DNA of 64,000 nt. It comes from Paenibacillus phytorum. Lineage in GTDB: Bacteria; Bacillota; Bacilli; Paenibacillales; NBRC-103111. The stretch's first letter is position 1. Each line of letters opens with the position of its first letter. This document shows positions 1-8,750 of this stretch, piece by piece. The stretch covers positions 1 through 64,000 of the forward strand of contig NZ_WHOA01000247.1 of the NCBI RefSeq assembly GCF_013141715.1. Direction: 5' to 3'. Position numbers and translations under genes: made by a program. Below the pieces are notes generated by a model. The model was not told the DNA's origin and did no database searches. It was given only the letters and a program-made list of their open reading frames with translations.

Positions 1-133
1 TTCCAATGGAAGTAGCAGGCAGACTGCGAAATTCATTTAGTGGGAGTTAAATTTTCCAAATATGGCTTTTGGGAAAACCCCTTCCTATATTCATCACACT
101 ATTAGACAAATTAGCGGTCTCTAGAGATTCCTA

Positions 134-168
134 TCTTCCGTCTTCCATCTTCCATCTTCTATCTGCTC
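134..168. repeat. Short tandem TCTTCCA repeat
   Basis: Four to five head-to-tail copies of a 7-bp pyrimidine unit (TCTTCCR, degrading to TCTTCTA and TCTGCTC). It lies in the otherwise featureless first 240 bases, just downstream of the stop of the minus-strand aminopeptidase. I see no gene in 1-240. Confidence 0.6.
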
Positions 169-240
169 TTTATCCCCTTTAACAACCCAAAAAGTACTTC
201 CACCTTAGAAATTAAGCTAAAATACCAGCTAAATGATCAA

Positions 241-1482
241 CTAAAATGCAAGTGCCCAATTTCCACGACGGAAAATAGGTTCAACGGTACCATCACCAAG
301 GACACCATCGATCTCAAGATCAGCTGTCCCGATCATGAAATCCACATGAATCAAACTGGTGTTCCCACCTCGAGCTTTCAGCTCTTCACTTGAAAAAGAT
401 ACGCCATCCTGCAAATTGATCGGGTAACAGCTGCCTAAAGCCAGATGGCAGGATGCATTTTCATCGATGCCCGTATTGTAGAAAATGCGGTCAAGATTAG
501 AGATCGGCGAATCAAAAGGTACAAGAGCAACTTCTCCCAAATACCGTGCGCCCTCATCCATATCTAGTAATCTAGCTAGGTGCTCATAGCCGACTTCTGC
601 CTGATAATCCACAACTTTCCCGTCCTCGAACTTGAACGAAAACCGATCCACGAGCGCTCCATTCACATTTAATGGCTTGGTGCTCGACACAATCCCATGA
701 ACACCTGTTCGCTTAGGCATCGTGAAAACTTCCTCAGTCGGCATATTCGCTACGAATCGTATTCCACTTGCGTTCTCCGTATCACCGCCAAGCCAAATGT
801 GACCCTCCGGCAATTCGACTCGTAAATCTGTGCCTGCCGCTCGATATTGAAGCGCCTCGTATTGCTTCTCATTCAAAACGCTGCGAACACGCTTCAATTG
901 ATCCATATGAACTCGCCAAGCAGCTACCGGATCCTCTTCATAAACGCGATTTATCCGGAAAATTGCCTCCCACATCGCATCGATCCTCTGTTCTTCAGGC
1001 AAATCAGCGTACACTTTGGATGCCCACGCCACCGTAGGCGCTTTGATTAAGCACCAACTGAACTTACTTGTTCTCACATATTGCTGATACTTTGCTCTAG
1101 CTGTAGCCATGGCTTTGGTTGCCCTAGAAATCATGCTCGCATCAATACCCGCGTACAAATCAGGATCCGGGACTTTGATATTCAGCAAAGCTCCACCGTT
1201 TTCTACAAAGCGTTCTAACATATTCGTATACCACTCTGGGTAATAATCTAGAGCTTCATCATGGGCATGTTCGAATCTACTGCGAGTAATCACATCATCC
1301 TGCCAATGCACTTGAACAAAATTCGCCCCTGCCTCATAGGCTTTCTTTACAATTAGTCTAGTCAATTCAAGGGATTCTATCGGCGACTCTATCATCAGAT
1401 CCTGGCCTTTGTGGAGGTTAACCCCTACTTTGACTACAAGTTCAGCATACTTTTCCAAATTCATTTGAAAGTTGTCCATCAT
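241..1482 (-). CDS. ampS: M29 family aminopeptidase (AmpS-like)
   Basis: Cytosolic metallo-aminopeptidase of family M29, which removes N-terminal residues from short peptides. The 413-residue length fits the family. The acidic and histidine metal ligands sit in recognisable blocks of the C-terminal half: the Glu in ANMPTEEVF, the Glu in LGEVALVPFDSP, the His in ENASCHLALG, and the His and Asp in IHVDFMIGT. The N-terminus (NLEKYAELVVKVGVNLHKGQ) is typical of AmpS. The ATG is preceded by AAGGAGAT nine bases upstream, which fixes the start. The gene follows glnA on the same strand, but a strong terminator lies between them, so it is probably a separate transcription unit; I did not find a convincing promoter. 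Peptide scavenging is inferred from the family only. Confidence 0.9.
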   Translation of the reverse strand: MMDNFQMNLEKYAELVVKVGVNLHKGQDLMIESPIESLELTRLIVKKAYEAGANFVQVHWQDDVITRSRFEHAHDEALDYYPEWYTNMLERFVENGGALLNIKVPDPDLYAGIDASMISRATKAMATARAKYQQYVRTSKFSWCLIKAPTVAWASKVYADLPEEQRIDAMWEAIFRINRVYEEDPVAAWRVHMDQLKRVRSVLNEKQYEALQYRAAGTDLRVELPEGHIWLGGDTENASGIRFVANMPTEEVFTMPKRTGVHGIVSSTKPLNVNGALVDRFSFKFEDGKVVDYQAEVGYEHLARLLDMDEGARYLGEVALVPFDSPISNLDRIFYNTGIDENASCHLALGSCYPINLQDGVSFSSEELKARGGNTSLIHVDFMIGTADLEIDGVLGDGTVEPIFRRGNWALAF

Positions 1483-1503
1483 ACTTATGATCTCCTTCGC
1501 GTG

Positions 1504-1549
1504 AAAAAGCCCATCAGTTCAGAAACATCCTGAAGGTTGACGGGCTTTT
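1504..1549 (-). terminator. Intrinsic terminator of glnRA
   Basis: On the minus strand GAAAAGCCC pairs with GGGCTTTTTC around an inner TTCAG/CTGAA stem. It lies about 45 bases after the glnA stop. Confidence 0.8.
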
Positions 1550-1594
1550 CGTATCTAATTGTTGCATCAAAATCAAATTCAACTTGCTAAGTGA

Positions 1595-2935
1595 TTAGTA
1601 AAGGGATAGATACTGATCTCTTTCCCATTGGTGAACTTGTGTGCGGTACATATCCCACTCGATTTCTTTAAGTTCATAGAAATGTGCCAAAGCATGTTCG
1701 CCAAGTGTATCGCAAATCACATCATTGCGAAGCAGCTCGTCCAACGCTTGTTTCAAGTTCAATGGCAATGTAGGGATACCATCGCTCTCTCTTTCCTCTT
1801 CAGTCATCACATAGATGTTACGATCAGTAGGAGGAGGAAGCTGCATTTTGTTCTTAATGCCATCCAGTCCGGCAGCAAGCATAACAGCAAGAGCCAAGTA
1901 AGGATTAGCAGCCGGATCCGGGTTACGAACTTCAACGCGAGTGCTTAAACCGCGGGATGCTGGAATACGGATCATTGGACTACGGTTACTTGCCGACCAT
2001 GCTACATATACAGGTGCTTCATAACCAGGCACTAGACGTTTGTAAGAGTTAACAGTAGGGTTCGTAATCGCAGCAAAAGAACGTGCATGACGAAGTACAC
2101 CCGCCATATATTGTCTAGCCACATTGCTTAAACCTAATTTATCGTTCTCTTCATAAAAAGCATTTACATCACCTTTGAATAACGATTGGTGACAGTGCAT
2201 ACCAGAACCGTTCATGCCAAACAAAGGCTTAGGCATAAAAGTCGCATGCAGACCATGCTGTCTAGCAACGGTTTTGACAACTAGCTTGAAAGTTTGAATT
2301 TGGTCAGCCGCTTTAATCGCATCTGCGTATTTAAAGTCGATTTCATGTTGACCTGGCGCTACTTCGTGGTGGGATGCTTCAATTTCGAAGCCCATCTCTT
2401 CAAGCGTCAACACGATATCGCGGCGACAGTTTTCGCCCAAATCCATCGGAGCCAAATCGAAATAACCACCTTGGTCATTCAGTTCAGTTGTTGGATTGCC
2501 TTTTTCATCCGTTTTGAACAAGAAAAATTCTGGTTCCGGACCTACGTTCATGGCCGTAAAGCCCATCTCTTCGGCTTGTTTCAACGCATTTTTCAAAATA
2601 GCACGCGGATCTCCTGCGAATGGTTTGCCATCTGGCATATAAATATCGCAGATTAAACGTGCTACTTTGCTTTCAGTTACCCAAGGGAAAATAACCCATG
2701 TATCCAAATCAGGATACAGATACATATCAGACTCTTCAATACGTACATAACCCTCAATGGAAGAACCATCGAACATCATCTTATTGTCGAGCGCTTTTTC
2801 TAGTTGGCTATAAGGAATTTCTACGTTCTTGATGCTTCCCATCAAGTCCGTAAATTGCAAACGAATGAACCGAACATTTTCTTCTTTGGCAATGCGTATG
2901 ATATCTTCTTTGGAATAGTTGTTATTGTAACTCAC
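1595..2935 (-). CDS. glnA: Glutamine synthetase, type I-alpha
   Basis: Makes glutamine from glutamate, ammonia and ATP; the central ammonia-assimilation enzyme. The 446-residue length and the absence of an adenylylation-site insert place it in the short Gram-positive GSI-alpha group, which is controlled by feedback inhibition. Visible signatures are [10 protein letters not shown] near residue 55, GPEPEFFLF near 130, [13 protein letters not shown] near 190, [10 protein letters not shown] near 245 and [13 protein letters not shown] near 315, giving the usual beta-grasp plus catalytic domains. The start is GTG, preceded by AGAGGAG; the nearby ATG is out of frame and hits a stop after three codons. 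It lies 40 bases behind glnR and is cotranscribed with it. In this group feedback-inhibited GlnA is known to stimulate GlnR binding to DNA. Confidence 0.97.
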   Translation of the reverse strand: MSYNNNYSKEDIIRIAKEENVRFIRLQFTDLMGSIKNVEIPYSQLEKALDNKMMFDGSSIEGYVRIEESDMYLYPDLDTWVIFPWVTESKVARLICDIYMPDGKPFAGDPRAILKNALKQAEEMGFTAMNVGPEPEFFLFKTDEKGNPTTELNDQGGYFDLAPMDLGENCRRDIVLTLEEMGFEIEASHHEVAPGQHEIDFKYADAIKAADQIQTFKLVVKTVARQHGLHATFMPKPLFGMNGSGMHCHQSLFKGDVNAFYEENDKLGLSNVARQYMAGVLRHARSFAAITNPTVNSYKRLVPGYEAPVYVAWSASNRSPMIRIPASRGLSTRVEVRNPDPAANPYLALAVMLAAGLDGIKNKMQLPPPTDRNIYVMTEEERESDGIPTLPLNLKQALDELLRNDVICDTLGEHALAHFYELKEIEWDMYRTQVHQWERDQYLSLY

Positions 2936-2975
2936 GTGTGCATTCTCCTCTCAATTTACAAGCGATTAAGAAATG

Positions 2976-3386
2976 CTATTTATAAAATCTGGAAAGCTGA
3001 CCTTGAATCAGAGAAACCTGATCAGGGCGTTTACCTCCGCCAATCAACTGCTGCTTAAGCATTTTGTGCAGTTGGGAATCGGTTAATTCTTTACGCTTAA
3101 CTTCTGTGTGTTCGTTCAAAATCGTTGCATCTTCTGAATCTTTATCGACAGGGATAAGTACCTGCTTGATCCCAGCGATGTTCACACCTTTTTCAATTAA
3201 ATCTTTAATTTCAAGAAGTCGTTCTACATCATTAAACGAATACAGACGTTGATTACCAGCCGTTCTAGCTGGAATAATAAGTTCATGCTGCTCATAATAA
3301 CGAATTTGTCTTGCGGTTAAATCGGTCAGCTTCATGACGATCCCGATCGGGAATAACGCCATATTTCTACGTATCTCATCACTCAT
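2976..3386 (-). CDS. glnR: Nitrogen repressor GlnR, MerR family
   Basis: MerR-type transcription factor that represses glnRA and other nitrogen genes when glutamine is plentiful. The winged-helix block (LTARQIRYYEQHELI, then RLYSFNDVERLLEIK) is at residues 20-65. The C-terminal tail ends in LSRFYK, matching the short autoinhibitory and GlnA-contacting tail of Bacillus GlnR. I place the start at the ATG at 3386 (136 aa, MSDEIRRNMALFPIG). A GTG three codons upstream overlaps the ribosome binding site AGGAGTG and cannot be the start. A perfect GlnR box upstream supports autorepression, and glnA follows in the same operon. Confidence 0.95.
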   Translation of the reverse strand: MSDEIRRNMALFPIGIVMKLTDLTARQIRYYEQHELIIPARTAGNQRLYSFNDVERLLEIKDLIEKGVNIAGIKQVLIPVDKDSEDATILNEHTEVKRKELTDSQLHKMLKQQLIGGGKRPDQVSLIQGQLSRFYK

Positions 3387-3421
3387 GCTAATCACTCCTG
3401 GTCAGTAAATACCTCAGTCTT

Positions 3422-3450
3422 ATTGTACCTTTGTAACAAGAATGTGTCAA
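3422..3450 (-). promoter_or_regulatory. Sigma-A promoter of glnRA
   Basis: Minus-strand TTGACA (3445-3450), 17-base spacer, TACAAT (3422-3427), about 35 bases before the glnR start. Close to the vegetative consensus. Confidence 0.85.
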
Positions 3451-3454
3451 GGAG

Positions 3455-3471
3455 TGTCAGGTTTGTTCACA
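3455..3471 (-). promoter_or_regulatory. GlnR operator (TGTNAN7TNACA)
   Basis: The minus strand reads TGTGA, seven bases, TGACA, an exact match to the GlnR/TnrA consensus, lying directly upstream of the -35 element of glnRA. A second, clearly degenerate half-site (TTACA on the minus strand, TGTAA on the plus strand) overlaps the promoter spacer. Confidence 0.85.
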
Positions 3472-3482
3472 GTCTCAATTTT

Positions 3483-4733
3483 TCACAACAATCCCTTGTC
3501 TTCCATATGTTGGATTGCTGTTAGTACCCCTAACTTACAGTGTGAGTAGGTGAGACCGCCTTGCAAATAAGCGATGTAAGGCTCACGAATAGGCGCATCT
3601 GCGGACAGCTCCAGACTGCCGCCTTGGATGAACGTCCCGGCCGCCATAATGACGGGATGCTCATAGCCGGGCATATCCCACGGCTCCGGCACAACGTGCG
3701 AATCCACGGCAGCCGCCTTCTGGATGCCCTGCACGAACGTGATCAAGTGATCCGCCGACGTGAAGCGGATCGCTTGGATCAGATCCGTTCGCGGCGTTTG
3801 CCAGCGCGGATGGCTCTCGAAGCCTAGCTCTTCGAACACCGCGGCTGCGAAGACCGAGCCCTTGACGGCTTGCCCCACCAAGTGAGGGGCAAGGAAAAGC
3901 CCTTGAAACATCGCTCGCGTAGCGCCGAGCATAGCACCGACCTCGCCCCCAATACCGGGGGCGGTCAGTCTGTAAGCGGCGAGCTCCACAAGGTCGCGCC
4001 GCCCGGCAATGTAGCCTCCGGATGGGGCAATACCGCCGCCGGGGTTCTTGATGAGTGAGCCTGCCATGAGATCGACGCCAACCTGCGTCGGCTCCTGCAG
4101 CTCGGTGAACTCGCCGTAGCAATTATCAACGAAGACGATCAGTGCCGGGTTCACTTCTTTGACGAATCGGACCATTTCTCCGATTTGCTCCACCGTGAAC
4201 GAAGGTCGCCACGAGTAGCCGCGCGAACGCTGTATGCCTATCACCTTCGTGTTCGGCTGAATGGCAGCCGCGATGGCCGACCAGTCTGGCGCGCCATCCT
4301 CAGTCAGCGCAACCTCGCTGTACGCGATGCCAAAGTCCTGCAGCGATCCCATACCATCGCCAGGCTTACCAATGACCTTATGCAACGTATCATAAGGCTT
4401 ACCCGTTATGTAAAGTAGATGTTCGCCTGGTCGCAGAACACCGAACAAAGCTGTGCCTATCGTGTGCGTACCTGAGACAAAGTGCGGGCGTACAAGTGCT
4501 GCTTCAGCTCCCATCGCATCCGCATAGACAAGATCAAGCACCTCTCTGCCACGATCATTGTAGCCATAGCCTGTCGAAGAAGCAAAGTGATAATCGCTTA
4601 CCTTATGTTTTTGGAAAGCGCTAATCACTTTCCACTGATTAAGATCAATCGTTTTCTCAATCTGGCGAAAAGCGCTCTCTATTTGGCGTTCAGCGCTCTC
4701 CATTAATGCCATAACTTTATCCCCGAATTGCAT
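3483..4733 (-). CDS. PLP-dependent methionine gamma-lyase family protein (YnbB-like)
   Basis: Fold-type I PLP enzyme of the Cys/Met metabolism superfamily, often labelled aluminium resistance protein; its physiological substrate is not established. It has the conserved segment SSTGYGYNDRGREVLD near residue 55, VSGTHTI near 87 and the PLP-lysine region GSLIKNPGGGIAPSGGYI near residue 225-243, where the lysine would form the Schiff base. The 416-residue length matches B. subtilis YnbB. The start lies only two bases after the hflX stop, so the genes are translationally coupled, as in B. subtilis, where hflX-ynbB-glnR-glnA are contiguous. The ribosome binding site (GAGGGAG, far upstream) is weak, and the Met at residue 8 is an alternative start. 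Confidence 0.88.
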   Translation of the reverse strand: MQFGDKVMALMESAERQIESAFRQIEKTIDLNQWKVISAFQKHKVSDYHFASSTGYGYNDRGREVLDLVYADAMGAEAALVRPHFVSGTHTIGTALFGVLRPGEHLLYITGKPYDTLHKVIGKPGDGMGSLQDFGIAYSEVALTEDGAPDWSAIAAAIQPNTKVIGIQRSRGYSWRPSFTVEQIGEMVRFVKEVNPALIVFVDNCYGEFTELQEPTQVGVDLMAGSLIKNPGGGIAPSGGYIAGRRDLVELAAYRLTAPGIGGEVGAMLGATRAMFQGLFLAPHLVGQAVKGSVFAAAVFEELGFESHPRWQTPRTDLIQAIRFTSADHLITFVQGIQKAAAVDSHVVPEPWDMPGYEHPVIMAAGTFIQGGSLELSADAPIREPYIAYLQGGLTYSHCKLGVLTAIQHMEDKGLL

Positions 4734-4735
4734 AA

Positions 4736-6061
4736 TTAGTAAATCTCTCCCTCACTATCTTGAGCCTCTTGCTGAGCATGTTGATCATATGCCACCAATT
4801 GATAGGCCAATTTGACGTAATCATCCTTGTTCACACGGACCTTGAACAGCATATCTTCTCCGTCCACATCCGTCTCTAGGACATCGCCAATTCGGTACAT
4901 CAGGGAAATGATGTCTCCCTTGTCAGCTGGAATACGAAACTCTTTGCTCTCACCCATCAGCTTCTCTTGAATGGCAATTCGCAGTCGTTCCAGATCATCA
5001 GGGTTGTACGCACTGATTTTCAGAAACTCACCTTCGGTCGAAAGCATTTCCATATCTTCTTGCGAGCAAAGATCTATTTTATTGAAAACGGTCAGCTGTT
5101 CTTTTTGATGTGCGCCTAGCTCTTCTAAAACCTCAGCGACAACGCGCATTTGCTCATTTCTCATATCTGTTGAACTATCTACGACATGAAGGATCAAATC
5201 GGCCTCATTGGCCTCTTCCAGCGTAGCACGGAACGATGCGACAAGATCATGCGGCAGATTCTGAATGAAGCCTACGGTGTCTGTTAGAACGATCTCTTTG
5301 CCGCTTGGCAATTCCATCGTCCGCGATGTTGGATCCAGCGTTGCAAACAACTGATTCTCAATATAGACGTCCGCTTGTGTCAATTGTTTCAATAATGTTG
5401 ATTTCCCTGCATTCGTGTAACCAACAAGGGCAACTTGAAACACACCGGTCTTCTTACGGCGTTCACGATGCAAAGTCCGATGACGAACAACTTCTTCTAA
5501 CTGCGCCTTCAGCTCGTCAATACGGCCGCGAATGTGCCGGCGATCGGTCTCCAGCTTCGATTCCCCGGGGCCTCTCGTCCCGATACCGCCACCAAGACGC
5601 GACAAGTTCTTACCTTGTCCCGATAGCCTTGGTAGCAGGTAGCTAAGCTGCGCCAGCTCAACCTGAATAATACCTTCACGTGTTTTGGCACGCTGAGCAA
5701 AAATATCCAGAATCAACTGGGTGCGGTCGATAATTTTCACATCTAAGGCAGCTTCCAGATTACGGACTTGAGCACCCGATAGCTCTTGATCGAAAATAGC
5801 CGTATTCCCGCCAAGTTCCTCTAAACGAACTTTTAACTCTTCAACTTTCCCTTTACCAATAAACCATTTGGAATCCTTTGTTTCTTTGTTCTGTGTCATC
5901 GTCTCCAAAACAAGTACACCTGCTGTTTCCGCTAACTTGACCAGCTCTTGCAGCGAGTATTCCGCTAATAATTCATTTTTCTTCTGCTTCTGAGTGACTA
6001 GACTAACGAGCACCGCGCGGTCATCGATTTCTTTCTCAACCATATGTGAAGTTGTTTTCAT
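4736..6061 (-). CDS. hflX: Ribosome-associated GTPase HflX
   Basis: TRAFAC-class GTPase that binds the 50S subunit and splits stalled or hibernating ribosomes in the cytosol. The N-terminal HflX domain includes GPGESKLETDRRHIRGRI near residue 190. The G domain follows: GYTNAGKST (G1), DTVGF (G3) and NKID (G4). A short C-terminal domain completes the family architecture. I start the protein at the ATG at 6061 (441 aa, MKTTSHMVEK), which has AAAGGAGAC six bases upstream; a further in-frame ATG eight codons earlier has no ribosome binding site. It heads the hflX-ynbB pair and has its own promoter, so it is separated from the efe operon upstream. Confidence 0.95.
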   Translation of the reverse strand: MKTTSHMVEKEIDDRAVLVSLVTQKQKKNELLAEYSLQELVKLAETAGVLVLETMTQNKETKDSKWFIGKGKVEELKVRLEELGGNTAIFDQELSGAQVRNLEAALDVKIIDRTQLILDIFAQRAKTREGIIQVELAQLSYLLPRLSGQGKNLSRLGGGIGTRGPGESKLETDRRHIRGRIDELKAQLEEVVRHRTLHRERRKKTGVFQVALVGYTNAGKSTLLKQLTQADVYIENQLFATLDPTSRTMELPSGKEIVLTDTVGFIQNLPHDLVASFRATLEEANEADLILHVVDSSTDMRNEQMRVVAEVLEELGAHQKEQLTVFNKIDLCSQEDMEMLSTEGEFLKISAYNPDDLERLRIAIQEKLMGESKEFRIPADKGDIISLMYRIGDVLETDVDGEDMLFKVRVNKDDYVKLAYQLVAYDQHAQQEAQDSEGEIY

Positions 6062-6128
6062 AAGTTTGTCTCCTTTACGCTGCATTCAAACGAGCGAAAT
6101 AGCCCCCATGTGGGCGTATTCCTTCATC

Positions 6129-6157
6129 ATTGTGTAGGAAATGCTTGGGAAAGTCAA
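6129..6157 (-). promoter_or_regulatory. Probable sigma-A promoter of hflX
   Basis: Minus-strand TTGACT (6152-6157), 17-base spacer, CACAAT (6129-6134), about 65 bases before the hflX start. A small hairpin around GCCCACATGGGGGC lies in the leader. Confidence 0.65.
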
Positions 6158-6205
6158 TTTGCAGGAGCGGAAAATTCGATTATAACGGTGTTCACATCTG
6201 AAGAC

Positions 6206-6240
6206 ACAAAAATACCGAAAGACCATAGGCCTCTCGGTAG
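6206..6240 (-). terminator. Intrinsic terminator of the efeUOB operon
   Basis: A near-continuous 12-bp stem (TACCGAGAGGCC / GGTCTTTCGGTA with two G-T wobbles) and a TAT loop, followed by TTTTTG. It begins about 14 bases after the efeB stop. Confidence 0.9.
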
Positions 6241-6253
6241 CTTTCCACCTATT

Positions 6254-7531
6254 TTAAGTAAATAAACTTTGTCCCAAAAACGAACCTTTAGATGGAACAC
6301 CCGGAAGTACAGCGAAATATCCTCCACCTGTTGTATCCGTATAGGAAAGCATTTTGTCAGGTAGTTTCGGATTCGTCAATCTTTTCTGGATGGATTCAAA
6401 CTGCGTTTGGATATTCCGATTGAAACAAACGAATAACAGACCAGCATTGATTCGGCCAACGTTATCGAGGTTATCCATGAAATTATACCCGCGGCGCAAA
6501 ATGCGTTCACGCTCTGAATTCTCTCCCGTTCGCGGATTTGAAAGGCGGATATGAGAATCGAGTGCTGTAACCTCCCCTTTGCTATCGTCAGCAAAATTAG
6601 GCTTGTCGAATTCTCCATGTCCATCCATCGGTGCTCCGGAAACCTTCTGACGTCCAATAATCTCTTCTTGGTCGGAAAAAGGTTGTTGATCCCATGTTTC
6701 AATTCGCATATGAATACGGCGAACAACCATGTAGGTGCCTCCAGCAAACCAAGATGCACCGTCTCCCGCATCTACCCAAACATTATTCTTCATAAATTGT
6801 TCATCTTGCAAGTCTGGATTAGCCGTACCGTCCTTGAAGCCGAACAAGTTCCGCTTCGTCCCTTGGGACTTCACGCCCAACTGTCCGTTCTGCTGCCAGC
6901 GCAAATGAGCGACACCACGAGCTGCTTTGGAAAAGTTACGAATCGCATGGAAACAAACGATCGGATCATCTGCACAAGCCTGAATGACAATATCTCCATG
7001 TGTTAATTGATCCTGCAGCGAATCTTTATGGAAGATTGGCATTTCCGTGAGACCAGCAGGTTTACGAGAACGAAGGCCGAATCGATCAACACCATCTTTT
7101 TCGAACAAAGACGCACCAACAGCGAAGGTAATCGTTAATTTACCCGTATCGAGGCCCATTTGCTCCCCTGTATCCAACGGCGGGAATTTACCCTCCTGAG
7201 GCTCAGCCGCAAGAGGCTTGCCTTCCATAAGAGTCGCTGCCATCTCGGTCCATAGCTGCAAAAGCTCCTTTAGCTCCTTCACATCCTGCGTGGTCACATC
7301 AAATGCAGCCACATTCGCAAAGTTCTGGGCAGGAGTCACAACACCGGTTTGATGAGCACCATAAAATGAGATGGTCTCATTCGCTGCGCTTGCGGTTGCA
7401 GTACCTAGTTGTTTGTTCGAAGCGGTAGGTATCACTTTCTGTGCCTTCCCAAGCAGATCCCCGATGACAACGCCTGCAGCACCTGCCGCAGTCATTCCTA
7501 AGAAAGCACGGCGATTCATTTTATCCCCCAT
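6254..7531 (-). CDS. efeB: Tat-exported Dyp-type heme peroxidase EfeB (YwbN-like)
   Basis: Dye-decolourising peroxidase of the EfeUOB iron uptake system. It acts outside the membrane and is thought to oxidise Fe(II) or process iron for the permease. The N-terminus NRRAFLGMTAAGAAG is a twin-arginine signal. The peroxidase signature is GFKDGTANP near residue 235, and HIRLSNPRTG near residue 335 carries the likely proximal heme histidine and the conserved Arg. The 425 residues fit YwbN/EfeB. The ATG has AAAGGAG nine bases upstream. It is the last gene of efeU-efeO-efeB, 24 bases after efeO, and its terminator follows at once. Expression should be iron-repressed through the Fur box at 10288. Confidence 0.95.
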   Translation of the reverse strand: MGDKMNRRAFLGMTAAGAAGVVIGDLLGKAQKVIPTASNKQLGTATASAANETISFYGAHQTGVVTPAQNFANVAAFDVTTQDVKELKELLQLWTEMAATLMEGKPLAAEPQEGKFPPLDTGEQMGLDTGKLTITFAVGASLFEKDGVDRFGLRSRKPAGLTEMPIFHKDSLQDQLTHGDIVIQACADDPIVCFHAIRNFSKAARGVAHLRWQQNGQLGVKSQGTKRNLFGFKDGTANPDLQDEQFMKNNVWVDAGDGASWFAGGTYMVVRRIHMRIETWDQQPFSDQEEIIGRQKVSGAPMDGHGEFDKPNFADDSKGEVTALDSHIRLSNPRTGENSERERILRRGYNFMDNLDNVGRINAGLLFVCFNRNIQTQFESIQKRLTNPKLPDKMLSYTDTTGGGYFAVLPGVPSKGSFLGQSLFT

Positions 7532-7555
7532 ACCGTTGTTCTCCTTTCCATTCCC

Positions 7556-8722
7556 TTATTTACTTAACGTTCCTGGCATTTTCACTAACGGCTCAGCGAA
7601 TGCCTCCAGTTTATTTTTCAAATCGATTTGTTTGGCTTGTTCTATTTTGCTGAAATCATTCCAAGCAGCACCAACTGGTGAAAGTGTGTTCATAGTTTCG
7701 ATAACCGTAGCTAAGCTTTTGCTTATTTTCTCATCTAGCGCCGCGTCTTTCTTCTTCAGCTCACCTTTAACGAGATCATAGATAGCTTGCGCGCCTTCAA
7801 CGTTAGCACGAATAACAGGTATAGTGGCGCCACTCCAGCGCTCTTCTTCACCAGTGATTTTCTTTGATTGCGCTTCTTCCATCAATTCCCCAACACCAGC
7901 GATAAAATCAGAAGGCTCAATGGTAGTGGATGCAATTGCTTGCTGCATTTTCTTGCCGTCTTCTAGTAAACGTGAAGAAAATTCTTCAGCTTCTTTCACA
8001 TTCTTTTTAACGAACAACAAATACTCTATACGATGGTATCCCGTGAACTCAGGATCCTTTTCATTCTTAAAATCATCCACACGAGCATCCATGACACCAT
8101 CCAGCTCGCTAAAAGCCTCAATAATAGGCTCAATTCTCTCATAAGGCATCCGTGATTGTCCATAGGATTCTTGTGCCTTTTTCAGATCGCCACTCTTTAT
8201 AGCAGCATCCAGCTGTTCGAGTCCAGCGACTAACTGTTTCCCTTGTTCTTGAACATATTTATTATAAGCTATAGCAGCCTCTTGCAGCTCTTTGGATGCC
8301 GTGATGACATCTTTATTAACTGCACCTTTATTATCAGCGAGGGAGGTGCTGAGCTCCGTAATTGCTGCTTTCAAATTATTATTGAGTGCAGTTAATGTCG
8401 CATAATCCAGCTTGTCTTGTTTCAATCCTGCTTCTAATGGAGTCAGAAATTTCTCTACTTTAAAATACAGCTCTGGAAATTTCGGTTTTACTTCATCTTC
8501 GAAGCTAGCCCACTGATTCTCAAGTAGGGTGGATTGCTTCTGCGGATCTTTAACCTTATTTATGTCCAGTTGACCCTTCAACTGATCAAGACTTGTAAGA
8601 AGCGCTGCTGAGCCTTCTTTGACGGGTACTTTGGTTACTTCCGTTGTTTCTGTTTTACCGCAGCCTGCGAGTACAAGTGTTGTTGCAGCTGCTAAAATGA
8701 TAAGTTGTTGACGTTTTTTCAT
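7556..8722 (-). CDS. efeO: Iron uptake lipoprotein EfeO (imelysin/M75 domain)
   Basis: Extracytoplasmic iron-binding partner of the EfeU permease. The signal peptide ends in a lipobox (VLAGC) near residue 21, so the protein should be tethered to the outer face of the membrane. The rest is the helical imelysin-like M75 domain with the HxxE motif in GYHRIEYLLF near residue 225-234. There is no cupredoxin domain, which matches the Gram-positive YwbM type rather than long proteobacterial EfeO. It starts at ATG after GGAGGG, lies 28 bases behind efeU and is 24 bases before efeB. Confidence 0.93.
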   Translation of the reverse strand: MKKRQQLIILAAATTLVLAGCGKTETTEVTKVPVKEGSAALLTSLDQLKGQLDINKVKDPQKQSTLLENQWASFEDEVKPKFPELYFKVEKFLTPLEAGLKQDKLDYATLTALNNNLKAAITELSTSLADNKGAVNKDVITASKELQEAAIAYNKYVQEQGKQLVAGLEQLDAAIKSGDLKKAQESYGQSRMPYERIEPIIEAFSELDGVMDARVDDFKNEKDPEFTGYHRIEYLLFVKKNVKEAEEFSSRLLEDGKKMQQAIASTTIEPSDFIAGVGELMEEAQSKKITGEEERWSGATIPVIRANVEGAQAIYDLVKGELKKKDAALDEKISKSLATVIETMNTLSPVGAAWNDFSKIEQAKQIDLKNKLEAFAEPLVKMPGTLSK

Positions 8723-8750
8723 GGGATAGTTCCCTCCACTTTTCTCTAAT

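Noticed and set aside
3661-4122. Long frame inside the methionine gamma-lyase gene
   Set aside because: High-GC shadow frame on the same strand; the PLP-enzyme frame carries all conserved motifs.
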